Assembly (NCBI GenBank): GCA_964588325.1
Contig: CAZPOR010000005.1
Span: forward strand, 62,001 to 126,000
Direction of reading: 5' to 3'
Length of the DNA stretch: 64,000 nt
Origin: Thiovibrio sp964588325
GTDB lineage: Bacteria; Desulfobacterota; Desulfobulbia; Desulfobulbales; Desulfurivibrionaceae
The position numbers and the translations under genes were made by a program. This document shows, piece after piece, positions 34,053 to 42,689 of this stretch (positions are counted from its first letter, which is position 1; each line of letters starts with the position of its first letter). The notes under the pieces are model-generated. The model ran no database searches, had not been told where the DNA came from, and saw nothing but the letters and a program-made list of their open reading frames with translations.

Positions 34053-34096
34053 GCCAAAAAACAGGACATCCGGCAGCGGCGGTCCTGTTTTTTGGC
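34053..34096 (+). terminator. Intrinsic terminator after rpoD
   Basis: GCCAAAAAACAGGAC and GTCCTGTTTTTTGGC form a 15-bp perfect stem around a 14-nt loop; the T run lies in the 3' arm. Confidence 0.8.
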
Positions 34097-34199
34097 GTCT
34101 TCGCCTGACAATCAATTACCCCGAAACTGCCTTCTCCTGGGTTTCGGACACGGCCGGGAATGCAAACATTCTCCTTCTTTTTTGTGCGATCTTGCTGAC

Positions 34200-35315
34200 A
34201 TGGACACCAGACTCCAGTGGCTCACCCTCGCCTTTACCCCGGGGCTCGGCCCAACCACCCTCAAGAAACTTGTCGAGCGATTCGGCTCCGCCCGGCAGAT
34301 TCTCGCGGCCAGCCGCCGGGCGCTTGAGGAATGCGGTTTTTTGCGCAAAGACTCCCTTGCCGCGCTGTGCGACCAGAGGAGCATTGCCGCGGCCGCAGCG
34401 GACAAAGAGCTGCGCCTGGCGAAAAAAGCAGGGACCACTCTGCTCTGCTGGGACAATCCGCTCTTTCCTCCCCTACTCAAGGAAATAAACGACCCGCCGG
34501 TGATTCTCCATGTCCTGGGAAATCCGCAACTCCTCAGCGCCCCGGGTATCGCCCTGGTCGGGGCGCGGGCGGCCTCCTCGTACGGATTGCAAGTGGCGGA
34601 GCGGCTGGCCACGGAACTGGCCCGCCTGGACCTGGTCATCACCAGCGGCTTTGCCCTGGGGATCGACACCGCCGCCCACCGTGGGGCGCTGGCGGCAGGG
34701 GGCAAGACCATCGCCGTCATGGGCTGCGGCCTGGACATCGTCTATCCCAGCCAGAACCAAAAGCTTCATACGCAGATCGCCGCCCACGGCGCGATCATCA
34801 GCGAGACCCCCCTGGGAACCCTGCCGGAAGGGTTTCGCTTTCCCGCCCGGAATCGGATTATCAGCGGTTTGTCGCTGGGCGTGGTGGTGGTGGAAGCCGC
34901 CCACCGGTCCGGCACCCTGATCACCGCGCACCAGGCGCTGGAACAGGGGAGGGATGTTTTTGCCATTCCCGGCAGGATCGATTCCCCAAAAAGCGAAGGC
35001 TGCCACCGCCTGATCCAGGAAGGGGCCAAACTCGTGCACAGCGCGGCCGATATTACCGGAGAATTGGCCCTGCGCACCCATGCCCCCCCTCAGCAAACAA
35101 GGATGCAAGCCCCCCCACTGCCCTCCGAAGAGGGCAAGGTCTTTTCCCTGCTTGAGGTATACCCGCGAAACATCGAAGAGATTATTCTGGCGGCGCAACT
35201 GCCATCGCACAGGATAAGCGAGATCCTCCTTCACCTCGAACTTCAGGGTCTGGTGGCATCTTTACCGGGCAATCAGTACCAAAGGCTTGCGGAACCACAT
35301 TCGTCCAGTGTATAA
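34200..35315 (+). CDS. dprA: DNA-processing protein DprA (Smf)
   Basis: Binds single-stranded DNA and loads RecA during natural transformation. 371 aa: an N-terminal SAM/HhH-like part (LGPTTLKKLVERFGS), then the Rossmann-like DprA core (about 95-290) with ALVGARAASSYG, TSGFALGIDTAAHRGAL, MGCGLDIVYP, FPARNRIISGLS and EAAHRSGTLITA, and a C-terminal winged-helix-like part (YPRNIEEIILAAQL...). I start at the ATG at 34200; the frame is open further up but across the rpoD terminator. topA follows 56 nt later, the usual dprA-topA order. Confidence 0.95.
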   Translation: MDTRLQWLTLAFTPGLGPTTLKKLVERFGSARQILAASRRALEECGFLRKDSLAALCDQRSIAAAAADKELRLAKKAGTTLLCWDNPLFPPLLKEINDPPVILHVLGNPQLLSAPGIALVGARAASSYGLQVAERLATELARLDLVITSGFALGIDTAAHRGALAAGGKTIAVMGCGLDIVYPSQNQKLHTQIAAHGAIISETPLGTLPEGFRFPARNRIISGLSLGVVVVEAAHRSGTLITAHQALEQGRDVFAIPGRIDSPKSEGCHRLIQEGAKLVHSAADITGELALRTHAPPQQTRMQAPPLPSEEGKVFSLLEVYPRNIEEIILAAQLPSHRISEILLHLELQGLVASLPGNQYQRLAEPHSSSV

Positions 35316-35371
35316 GGCCCCTAGAGAAAGGGACGCATCTGCGCCACCTTAACAAAAACGCACAGGACACC

Positions 35372-37666
35372 ATGTCACAATCGCTTATCATTGTTGAATC
35401 TCCAGCCAAAGCCAGAACCTTGCAGAAATATCTCGGCAAAAACTTTACGGTCAAGGCATCGGTGGGCCATATCATCGATCTCCCGGTTACAACCCTGGGC
35501 GTTGACATTGCCAATGATTTCGCCCCCCAATACGTCACCATCCGGGGCAAGGGAAAAATCATCAGCGACCTGAAAAGCGCGGCGGAAAAAGCGGACAAGA
35601 TATACCTGGCCCCCGATCCGGACCGCGAGGGGGAGGCCATTGCCCACCATATCGCCGAAATTCTGCGATCCACCCGCAAGCCCATCCACCGGGTTCTCTT
35701 CCATGAACTCACCAAAAAAGCCATCCTCGCCGCCATCGACCAGGCAAGCGAGGTCAACCAGCAGCGTTTTGAAGCCCAACAGACCCGCCGCATCTTGGAC
35801 CGGTTGGTGGGCTACCAAATCTCCCCCCTGCTCTGGGACAAGGTCCGCCGGGGATTGAGCGCAGGCAGGGTGCAGTCCGTCGCGGTGCGCATGGTCTGCG
35901 AGCGCGAACAGGCCATCGAGGCCTTTGTTTCCGAAGAATACTGGTCCATCCACACCACCCTGGAAGGAAAAACGCCGCCGCCCTTTATCGCCCAGCTCGA
36001 CCAGGCGTATGGCAAAAAAATCGACCTCAAGAAAAACAAGATCGGCACCGACGCCGAGGCGCAGGCCATAGTCGCCGCGGTGCGGGACGCTTCTTTTCTG
36101 GTGGAGGGCCTGGAAAAGAAAAAAAAGAAACGCAATCCGAGCCCGCCCTTCATCACCAGTACCATGCAGATGGACGCCAACCGCAAGCTCCGCTTTTCCG
36201 CGAAAAAAACCATGACCCTGGCCCAGCGGCTCTATGAGGGCATCGAGTTGGGCGCCGAAGGCCCCACCGGCCTGATCACTTACATGCGTACCGACTCCAC
36301 CCGGATCAGCAACGAGGCATTGGAAGAGGCCCGGGGGTATATCTCCGAAACATTTGGGGAACAGTTCCTCCCTGCCAAACCGAACATCTTCAAAACCAGC
36401 AAGTCCGCCCAAGACGCCCACGAAGCCATCCGGCCCACCGACGTGCGCAACACCCCGGAGAAACTCGCGCCCTATCTGGAAAAAGACATGCTGGCCCTCT
36501 ACTCCCTGATCTGGAAACGCTTTCTCGCCTGCCAGATGGCCCCGGCCGAGTATGACCAAACCACCATCACCCTGACTGCGGCCCGCGACTTTGTTTTTAA
36601 AACCGTGGGCTCCATCATGCGTTTTCAGGGGTTCATGGCCCTGTACGAAGAGGCGGTGGACGAAAGCGCTTCTCCCGGGGATGGCGCGGAAGGCGACAAC
36701 GCCACCCTTCCGGATCTGAAAAAAGGCGATACCGTCTCTCTTCTGAGCATAGAGCCGAAACAGCATTTTACCCAGCCTCCTCCCCGGTACACGGAAGCGA
36801 CCCTGGTAAAGGCCCTGGAGGAAAACGGGGTGGGACGCCCCTCCACCTATGCCTCCATCCTTTCCACCATCCAGGAGAAGGAATACGCCCTGCTGGTCCA
36901 GCGCAAATTCATGCCCACCGACCTGGGCAAGCTGGTCAACGAACTGCTTGTCGCCCATTTTCCCGATATTCTGGACATAGAATTCACCGCCTCCATGGAG
37001 GAAAAGCTCGATGAGGTGGAAGCCGGCAACAGCCAGTGGCTCAAGGTATTGCAGGATTTTTACGGTCCGTTCAGCAAAACCCTCGACGCAGCCAAGGAGG
37101 AGATGAAATCGATCAAGAAAACCGCCATCCCCACCGACCTGCCCTGTCCGCTCTGTGACGGAAAAATGGTGATCAAATGGGGGAAAAACGGCGAATTTCT
37201 TGCCTGCGAGAAGTATCCGGAGTGCAAACACACCCAGGATTTCACCAGAAACGACGAGGGCAAGATCGTGCCCGTTGAGCGGGAGCAGCCGGCAGAATCA
37301 GGCGAGATCTGCGAAAAATGCGGCAAGCCCATGGTTTTCAAGAATGGGCGCTATGGCAAATTTTTAGCCTGTTCCGGCTATCCGGCCTGCAAGAACATCC
37401 GCGCCACCACCACCGGGGTTCCCTGTCCGGAAGCAGGCTGCACCGGAGAACTCATCCAGAAAATCTCCAAGCGCGGCAAGGTCTTTTACAGTTGCAACCG
37501 CTATCCAAAATGCACGTTCGCACTCTGGGACAGGCCGGTCAGCGAGCCGTGCCCGCAGTGCGGATCCAGCTACCTTCTTGAGCGGGAGACGAAAAAAAGC
37601 GGCCTGCAACTGCATTGCCCCAACAAAGAATGCGGGTACACCAAGAAAATCGGCGAGGAAGAATAG
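35372..37666 (+). CDS. topA: DNA topoisomerase I
   Basis: Type IA topoisomerase that relaxes negative supercoils. 764 aa: TOPRIM domain with IIVESPAKARTLQKYL and the metal motif DPDREGEAIAHH; catalytic Tyr near residue 304 in GLITYMRTDSTRIS; then four C-terminal zinc ribbons from about residue 590 (starting CPLCDG, CEKCGK, CPEAGC, CPQCGS). Downstream of dprA and probably cotranscribed. No terminator recognised; the 140-nt gap to the convergent ydcF-like gene shows nothing definite. Confidence 0.97.
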   Translation: MSQSLIIVESPAKARTLQKYLGKNFTVKASVGHIIDLPVTTLGVDIANDFAPQYVTIRGKGKIISDLKSAAEKADKIYLAPDPDREGEAIAHHIAEILRSTRKPIHRVLFHELTKKAILAAIDQASEVNQQRFEAQQTRRILDRLVGYQISPLLWDKVRRGLSAGRVQSVAVRMVCEREQAIEAFVSEEYWSIHTTLEGKTPPPFIAQLDQAYGKKIDLKKNKIGTDAEAQAIVAAVRDASFLVEGLEKKKKKRNPSPPFITSTMQMDANRKLRFSAKKTMTLAQRLYEGIELGAEGPTGLITYMRTDSTRISNEALEEARGYISETFGEQFLPAKPNIFKTSKSAQDAHEAIRPTDVRNTPEKLAPYLEKDMLALYSLIWKRFLACQMAPAEYDQTTITLTAARDFVFKTVGSIMRFQGFMALYEEAVDESASPGDGAEGDNATLPDLKKGDTVSLLSIEPKQHFTQPPPRYTEATLVKALEENGVGRPSTYASILSTIQEKEYALLVQRKFMPTDLGKLVNELLVAHFPDILDIEFTASMEEKLDEVEAGNSQWLKVLQDFYGPFSKTLDAAKEEMKSIKKTAIPTDLPCPLCDGKMVIKWGKNGEFLACEKYPECKHTQDFTRNDEGKIVPVEREQPAESGEICEKCGKPMVFKNGRYGKFLACSGYPACKNIRATTTGVPCPEAGCTGELIQKISKRGKVFYSCNRYPKCTFALWDRPVSEPCPQCGSSYLLERETKKSGLQLHCPNKECGYTKKIGEEE

Positions 37667-37808
37667 GAGCTTGTCCGTAAAAAAGTTTTTCAGGGATTGA
37701 GACGGATTTGGGTGGGACGATTGAGCAAAACCACGGACGGAGCAGCGCTGCGGCGAGGATTTTGCGATTGAGAAGCGGCCACAGACGGCCACAAGCCCTA
37801 GGAGGGCC

Positions 37809-38585
37809 TTACAGCGTGCCCTGGATCAAATAGGCGGTGTAGCCGACAAGCTCATAGAGCATCCCGTAGGTATCCTCCAAGCCGTCGCTGGAAGGGATGA
37901 AACTTTCCCGGGTTATGGGCCTGTTGTCCCGCGAAACAGACAGCAGGTCCGGGTTCAGCCCCTGCTTCCTGAAAAATGCCGCTGCCCGCCGCATGTGGTT
38001 GGCCGAGGTAATGAGCAAAATCCGCTTGACACCCTTGCGCTCGCAATACGCCTTGACGCTTTTTGCCTCGGCCAGAGTGTTGTAGACCTTGCCGTGGACC
38101 GAGATCTTTTCGGGTTCAATCCCCTGCCGTTCCAAAAAATCGAGGAGAATTGCGGTCTCGTTCACCCCCTTGATGCTCACATCGCTGAGAAGCAAGGTAT
38201 CGGCCAGGCCGCTTTTTACTGTGGCGGCCCCCATCAGTATCCGCGCGGAACTCTGCCCCAGTTGCTGGTAGCCGGAAACCTGTTTGAAGATCTCTTTTTC
38301 ATTCTCCGCCGCATGCAGCACATACCAGTTGTAATCAACAATCCCTCCCAGCACCACGGCGGCATCATACCTGCTGTGCCGGTCCACTGTATCCGCCACC
38401 GACCATCTGGCCATGACAACCTGTGAAGGATACGGAATGCTGACTCCGTAGAGATATACCAGCAGAAAAAAAAGGCCGGAACGTGTCCGCTCTTTCTTGA
38501 GCAACAGAACCAGACCGATAAAAAATGCAGGGAAGAGCGGATTGAGAAAAAACCGGGCCACATCCTGGGCGGTATAGAAAGGCAT
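37809..38585 (-). CDS. YdcF/ElyC-like DUF218 membrane protein
   Basis: About 258 aa. Two hydrophobic segments at the N terminus (LNPLFPAFFIGLVLLL, LFFLLVYLYGVSI) anchor a DUF218 domain: AAVVLGGIVDYN, ILLLSDVSIKGVNETAIL-type central part, VYNTLAEAKSVKAYCERKG, ILLITSANHMRRAAAFFRK. DUF218 proteins (ElyC, SanA, YdcF) act in envelope or lipid-carrier processes, but the chemistry is unsettled. The ATG at 38585 has GAGGG 6 nt upstream; a GTG at 38597 is an alternative. Confidence 0.85.
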   Translation of the reverse strand: MPFYTAQDVARFFLNPLFPAFFIGLVLLLKKERTRSGLFFLLVYLYGVSIPYPSQVVMARWSVADTVDRHSRYDAAVVLGGIVDYNWYVLHAAENEKEIFKQVSGYQQLGQSSARILMGAATVKSGLADTLLLSDVSIKGVNETAILLDFLERQGIEPEKISVHGKVYNTLAEAKSVKAYCERKGVKRILLITSANHMRRAAAFFRKQGLNPDLLSVSRDNRPITRESFIPSSDGLEDTYGMLYELVGYTAYLIQGTL

Positions 38586-38729
38586 AGCAACCCTCACGTA
38601 TCATCAAAAAAATCGTTGCAGCGAAGGGGTGCCGATGGACGGCAATTCTCGTCCCCTGAACAGGCGGTGCGCGCAGCCACAGTCCTTTCACATATACCTG
38701 CAAAACTGTCCGATTGCCACCTGCAAAAT

Positions 38730-38757
38730 TAAAGCTGCTTGCCAAACGGACCGATAA
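38730..38757 (+). promoter_or_regulatory. Candidate sigma28 (FliA-type) promoter
   Basis: TAAAGCTG, 12 nt, ACCGATAA resembles the FliA consensus (TAAAGTTT-N11-GCCGATAA) with one extra spacer base. It lies 50 nt before a flagellar-rod-like gene. Confidence 0.45.
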
Positions 38758-38806
38758 GGAAATATGATAAGGGATACTCTGCGCAAGGACACAAGGAGGC
38801 AACCCC

Positions 38807-39160
38807 ATGATTTCCGGCATCCATTCGGCACTTTCCGGCCTGACTGCCATCCAGAAAAAAATCGAATCAAACGCCAATAATGTGGCCAACATCAATACGG
38901 ATGGCTACAAAAAAACACGGGTAACGTTGCAGGAACAGGAAACACAGGGCGTCGAGGCCGTGGTGCAACAGATTCAAACACCCGGGCCCATGGTGTATGA
39001 ACAAACTTCCCAAGGCGAAACCCTGGTTGAAAAATCAAACGTGGAGTTGGGCGAAGAACTGCCCAGCATGATGCTCAGCCGCCGATTTTTTCAGGCCAAC
39101 CTGAAAACCGTGCAAATCCAAGATGAGATGCTTGGCAGCCTGCTGGACATCAAGAGCTGA
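38807..39160 (+). CDS. Short flagellar basal-body rod-like protein (FlgC/FlgG type)
   Basis: 117 aa. The N terminus (GIHSALSGLTAIQKKIES then NANNVANINTDGYKK) is the rod/hook N-terminal motif, and the C terminus (SNVELGEELPSMMLSRR, LKTVQIQDEMLGSLLDIKS) is the matching C-terminal helix. Almost nothing lies between, so it is about the size of FlgB/FlgC and far shorter than FlgE/F/G. It has no flagellar neighbours here. AGGAGG precedes the ATG. Its 3' end overlaps the convergent pyrC by 11 bp. Whether it is a true rod subunit or a specialised paralogue is open. Confidence 0.82.
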   Translation: MISGIHSALSGLTAIQKKIESNANNVANINTDGYKKTRVTLQEQETQGVEAVVQQIQTPGPMVYEQTSQGETLVEKSNVELGEELPSMMLSRRFFQANLKTVQIQDEMLGSLLDIKS

Positions 39161-40451
39161 AGGCTTCCTGCCAGGTTATCTGGCCCGCCATGATGGTCAA
39201 CACCGCCTTTCCCTGGAGCTCCCGACCAAGAAACGGCGAATTCCTGCTCTTGGACTGAATGCTCTCCTCGGTAAAAACAAACCTTTTCTCCGGATCAAGC
39301 ACCGCGATATCCGCCACCGCGCCCACGGAAAGAGTCCCGCCGGGCACCCCGAGAATCCTGGCCGGATTCACCGAAAGCAGCTCCACCATCCTCCGGGCAT
39401 CGAGCTGCTTCTCCCGCACGAGTTGCAAGGTGAGCGGCACCGCTGTTTCCAGACCAATGATCCCGTTGGCCGCCAGATCAAACTCCCGGTCCTTGTCCAA
39501 TTCCCCATGCGGCGCATGATCCGTGGCTATGGCATCGAGAGTTCCGTCCTGCAAAGCCTCCCGAACCGCGGCGACATCCGCCTCGGTGCGCAGGGGAGGA
39601 TTCATTTTCGCCAAAGTGTTATACCCCTCCACCGCTTTCTCGGTGAGGGTAAAATAATGCGGCGCTGTTTCCGCGCTCACAGCCACCCCTTTTTCCTTGG
39701 CCCTCCGGATCAGAGCCAACGACTCCTGGGTGCTGACGTGGGCGATATGGATGGGCCGTCCGGTGAACTCAGCCAGGGCCAGATCGCGATACACCATGAT
39801 CTCTTCGGCCACATGCGGAATGCCTCGCAGGCCGAGCCGAGTGGCCAGCGGGCCATCGTTCATCGCGCCGCCGTGACTGAGCGACAGCTCCTCGGCATGG
39901 GAAATAACCAGCAGATCGTGGTTGCCGGCATACTCAAGGGCACGGCGCATGAGCTGGCTGTTGCCCACCGGCAACCCATCGTCGGTTACGGCAACGGCCC
40001 CGGCCTGACGGAGTTCGCCGAACTCGGCCAGATGCTCCCCGTTGCTCCCTGTGCTGATCGCCCCCACCGGATAGACCCTGGCAAGACCCGCTTCCGCAGC
40101 CTTGGCCAGAATAAACAGGGTCACGGCCTGATTGTCATTGACCGGTTTGGTGTTCGGCATGGCGGCCACAGCGGTAAACCCCCCGGCCGCGGCAGCGCGG
40201 GTTCCGGTTTCAATGGTTTCCTTGTACTCCTGCCCTGGTTCGCGCAAATGGACATGCATGTCGATCAGCCCCGGCACCACCCATTTGCCCGTCACGTCAT
40301 AGACTAGGATGTCCTGCCCGAAACCGGAAAGGGAATCTGGTTGGCCCACCGCATGTATCCTGCCATCGACGATCAACACATCGCGGAGCTGATCGATTCC
40401 GTTTGCCGGATCAATCACGCGCCCATTTTTTAACAGAATACCTCCGGGCAT
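39150..40451 (-). CDS. pyrC: Dihydroorotase
   Basis: Third enzyme of pyrimidine synthesis, cyclising carbamoyl aspartate to dihydroorotate. 433 aa, class I type: the metal motif DMHVHLREPG near residue 60, NTKPVND, ISHAEELSLS, HIAHVST and ATDHAPH with the catalytic Asp. Starts one base after the pyrB stop, so coupled to it. Confidence 0.95.
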   Translation of the reverse strand: MPGGILLKNGRVIDPANGIDQLRDVLIVDGRIHAVGQPDSLSGFGQDILVYDVTGKWVVPGLIDMHVHLREPGQEYKETIETGTRAAAAGGFTAVAAMPNTKPVNDNQAVTLFILAKAAEAGLARVYPVGAISTGSNGEHLAEFGELRQAGAVAVTDDGLPVGNSQLMRRALEYAGNHDLLVISHAEELSLSHGGAMNDGPLATRLGLRGIPHVAEEIMVYRDLALAEFTGRPIHIAHVSTQESLALIRRAKEKGVAVSAETAPHYFTLTEKAVEGYNTLAKMNPPLRTEADVAAVREALQDGTLDAIATDHAPHGELDKDREFDLAANGIIGLETAVPLTLQLVREKQLDARRMVELLSVNPARILGVPGGTLSVGAVADIAVLDPEKRFVFTEESIQSKSRNSPFLGRELQGKAVLTIMAGQITWQEAFSS

Positions 40452-40452
40452 G

Positions 40453-41385
40453 CTAATCGCCTCCCATTATCAGATAAATCAAAGCCATCCGCACCGCCAC
40501 CCCGTTGGTTACTTGTTCCAGAATCACCGAACGGCTGCCATCGGCAAGCATGGGATCAAGCTCAACTCCGCGGTTTATCGGGCCGGGGTGCATAATAATC
40601 GCCTCGGGCTTGGCTGCGTCGAGCACCTTTTGCGAGATGCCAAAAAATTTCGCATACTCGCGCAAGGTCGGAAACAGCGGATCCTGTTGGCGCTCTTTCT
40701 GGATCCGCAGAGCCATGATCACATCCGCCCCATCAACCGCCTCCAGAACGGTTCGGCTGACCTGGGCGCCCAGATCCTCGATGCCTGGAGGGATCAGCGT
40801 CGCCGGCCCGCTCACCGTTACGGTCGCACCCATCTTGGAAAAACCGATAATATTTGAATGCGCCACCCGGCTATGGGCTATGTCGCCGATAATGGCGATT
40901 TTCAAACCCGCAATCCCGCCCTTGGCCTCCCGGACCGTCATCAAGTCGAGCAGTCCCTGGCTTGGATGTTCGTGGGTTCCGTCTCCGGCATTGATCACGG
41001 AGGCGTTGATATGATCGGCCAGCAAACGGGCCGCCCCTGAACTGGGATGCCGGAGAATAATACAATCGGGATTCATGGCAGCGAGATTGCGCGCGGTATC
41101 AATGAGGGTTTCCCCTTTCACCGTGCTGCTGCCGGAATTGGAGATGTTAAAGGTGTCCGCGCTCATGCGCTTTGCGGCAACCTCAAAGGAAAGGCGGGTC
41201 CGGGTGCTTGGCTCGAAGAAAAAATTGATGATGGTTTTGCCGCGCAGGGTCGGGACTTTTTTTATGGACCGGGAAGATATTTCCTTGAACGATTCCGCCG
41301 TCTGCAACACAGCCTGAATATCTTCCGGAGAAAGATCGGCAAGCCCAAGGATATGTTTGTGGCTGAATCGGTACTCGGGGTGCAT
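40453..41385 (-). CDS. pyrB: Aspartate carbamoyltransferase catalytic subunit
   Basis: Commits carbamoyl phosphate to pyrimidine synthesis. 310 aa with the carbamoyl-phosphate loop STRTRLSFEVAAKRM near residue 55, HPSSGAARLLAD, DGTHEHPSQGLLDL and MHPGPINRGVE near the C terminus. Followed directly by pyrC; no pyrI regulatory subunit beside it. No attenuator or PyrR site was recognised in the 211-nt leader. Confidence 0.96.
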   Translation of the reverse strand: MHPEYRFSHKHILGLADLSPEDIQAVLQTAESFKEISSRSIKKVPTLRGKTIINFFFEPSTRTRLSFEVAAKRMSADTFNISNSGSSTVKGETLIDTARNLAAMNPDCIILRHPSSGAARLLADHINASVINAGDGTHEHPSQGLLDLMTVREAKGGIAGLKIAIIGDIAHSRVAHSNIIGFSKMGATVTVSGPATLIPPGIEDLGAQVSRTVLEAVDGADVIMALRIQKERQQDPLFPTLREYAKFFGISQKVLDAAKPEAIIMHPGPINRGVELDPMLADGSRSVILEQVTNGVAVRMALIYLIMGGD

Positions 41386-41596
41386 GCGATTCTTTCCGTG
41401 AAAATATCAACACAACCGGTGGAGACATCCCGCCTCACAATAGGAGGAGCAACGTCGCGTCAATTCAGAATAAAAAAAACAGGGGCCAATGGTCCAGAAC
41501 TTTTTTGAAAGATGCGCCTCGAATATGGCCATTATCGGAGCTGATGCCGAAAACAACGCATAACCACGCGGCGGCGCGTTATCATGTCGCCACCGC

Positions 41597-42220
41597 CTAA
41601 GGAATTATTTTGCCAAGCCGATTCCATCGCACCGTGAAATTTTCACTGTCCCATGACCAGTACAACATAAAGGCCTTGCCCCTAATGGCCTTGAGATCGA
41701 CAAACCCCCAAAACCGGCTGTCGTGGCTGTTGTCCCGGTTGTCGCCCATGACAAAGACGGAATCGGGCGGCACGGTTACCGACGCCATGTTGTCCCGCGG
41801 AGAAGGCAGAACCTCGGGGTCCAGATTCACGGCGTTTGGATCGACAAAAGTTTCTCCGTTGACGAACACCTTTTTGCCCACAATTTCAATCCGATCGCCA
41901 GCGACAGCCACAACTCGCTTGATGAAGTCCTGAGAGGGATTTTCAGGATACTTGAAAACGATGACATCATGCCGCTGGGGAACGTCCACGGCGAACCAGG
42001 TAGCCCCGTTCAGCGGATTTTTAACGCCGTAGCCGAATTTATTCACCAGAATATGATCCCCAATCAACAAAGTCGGAATCATGGAGCCGGAAGGAATCTT
42101 GAAGGCCTGCACCACAAAAGTTCTGATGAAAAATGCCAGCAGCAAGGCAATAATGATTGCCTCCGCATATTCACGCACAACAGATTTTTCCACGGTTTTG
42201 ACAGGAATTTTTTTAAACAC
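41597..42220 (-). CDS. lepB: Signal peptidase I
   Basis: Membrane serine protease that removes Sec/Tat signal peptides. About 207 aa with one N-terminal transmembrane helix (EAIIIALLLAFFIRTFVVQAF). The catalytic Ser is in IPSGSMIPTLLIGD and the catalytic Lys in DFIKRVVAVAGDRIE; box E is GDNRDNSHDSRFWG. The GTG at 42220 is chosen because GAGGA lies 6 nt upstream and the family begins about there; an ATG near 42286 would add residues without similarity. Confidence 0.95.
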   Translation of the reverse strand: MFKKIPVKTVEKSVVREYAEAIIIALLLAFFIRTFVVQAFKIPSGSMIPTLLIGDHILVNKFGYGVKNPLNGATWFAVDVPQRHDVIVFKYPENPSQDFIKRVVAVAGDRIEIVGKKVFVNGETFVDPNAVNLDPEVLPSPRDNMASVTVPPDSVFVMGDNRDNSHDSRFWGFVDLKAIRGKAFMLYWSWDSENFTVRWNRLGKIIP

Positions 42221-42544
42221 GTTTGGTCCTCGTCTCGCAATCTGTTCATCCTGGAATACCAGAACCGGGCAACGGCGAATCATCGCCCGGAAGGTTCCCC
42301 AAAATAAGCGAAGACCGAAATAAATACAAGGGGCTGAATGCTTCCGGTGAAGAAACTCTCTGGCTCTCAGCCCGCGGGAGGGCCAATTTTCTCCACAAAC
42401 AAAAACCACCTGTAGTGGCAGCCACTTATGAAAAACACAACATATCGATATTTTTACGTTTTTCCAACCATCCCCTTCCCTGTTCTCCCATTCAACTACT
42501 CAATTTTTATGAGAAAAATCCACGATCTACCTCCTACTTTATTC

Positions 42545-42574
42545 TTGACACCATGTTTTTTTTGTGTCTCTAAT
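42545..42574 (+). promoter_or_regulatory. Candidate sigma70 promoter of the pilus operon
   Basis: TTGACA, an 18-nt spacer and TCTAAT. A perfect TATAAT lies at 42594 but without a good -35 element. Confidence 0.45.
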
Positions 42575-42599
42575 GCAACAGGGTAGATAAAATTATAAT

Positions 42600-42689
42600 C
42601 ACCAGGCGCAGTTAGAAAGTATTCCGCACGGCAACCGAATGCCGGTTCGCGGAGGTGCATAGCCAGCAAATCTTGGTCACGGGGTGCTC
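42600..42689 (+). ncRNA. Structured leader upstream of pilM, weakly GEMM-riboswitch-like
   Basis: The leader reads CCGCACGGCAACCG, a hairpin AACCG/CGGTT, then GTGCATAGCC and later ACGGGGTGC. The order recalls the c-di-GMP/cGAMP GEMM-I aptamer (CACGGCAAACC ... GCAAAGCC ... CGGGGTTACC), but the GNRA loop and several core bases are missing. It may be a diverged riboswitch or only a leader hairpin. Confidence 0.25.

Larger units (their letters stand above)
42221..42689. other. Intergenic region lepB-pilM (469 bp)
   Basis: Divergent regulatory region. It contains a candidate pilM promoter (42545-42574) and about 110 nt of leader with hairpins. I see no gene; the left part is A/T-rich and otherwise featureless. 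Confidence 0.7.

Noticed and set aside
37667..37808. Possible repeat or RNA between topA and the YdcF-like gene
   Set aside because: No second copy in the window and no clear stem; left unannotated.
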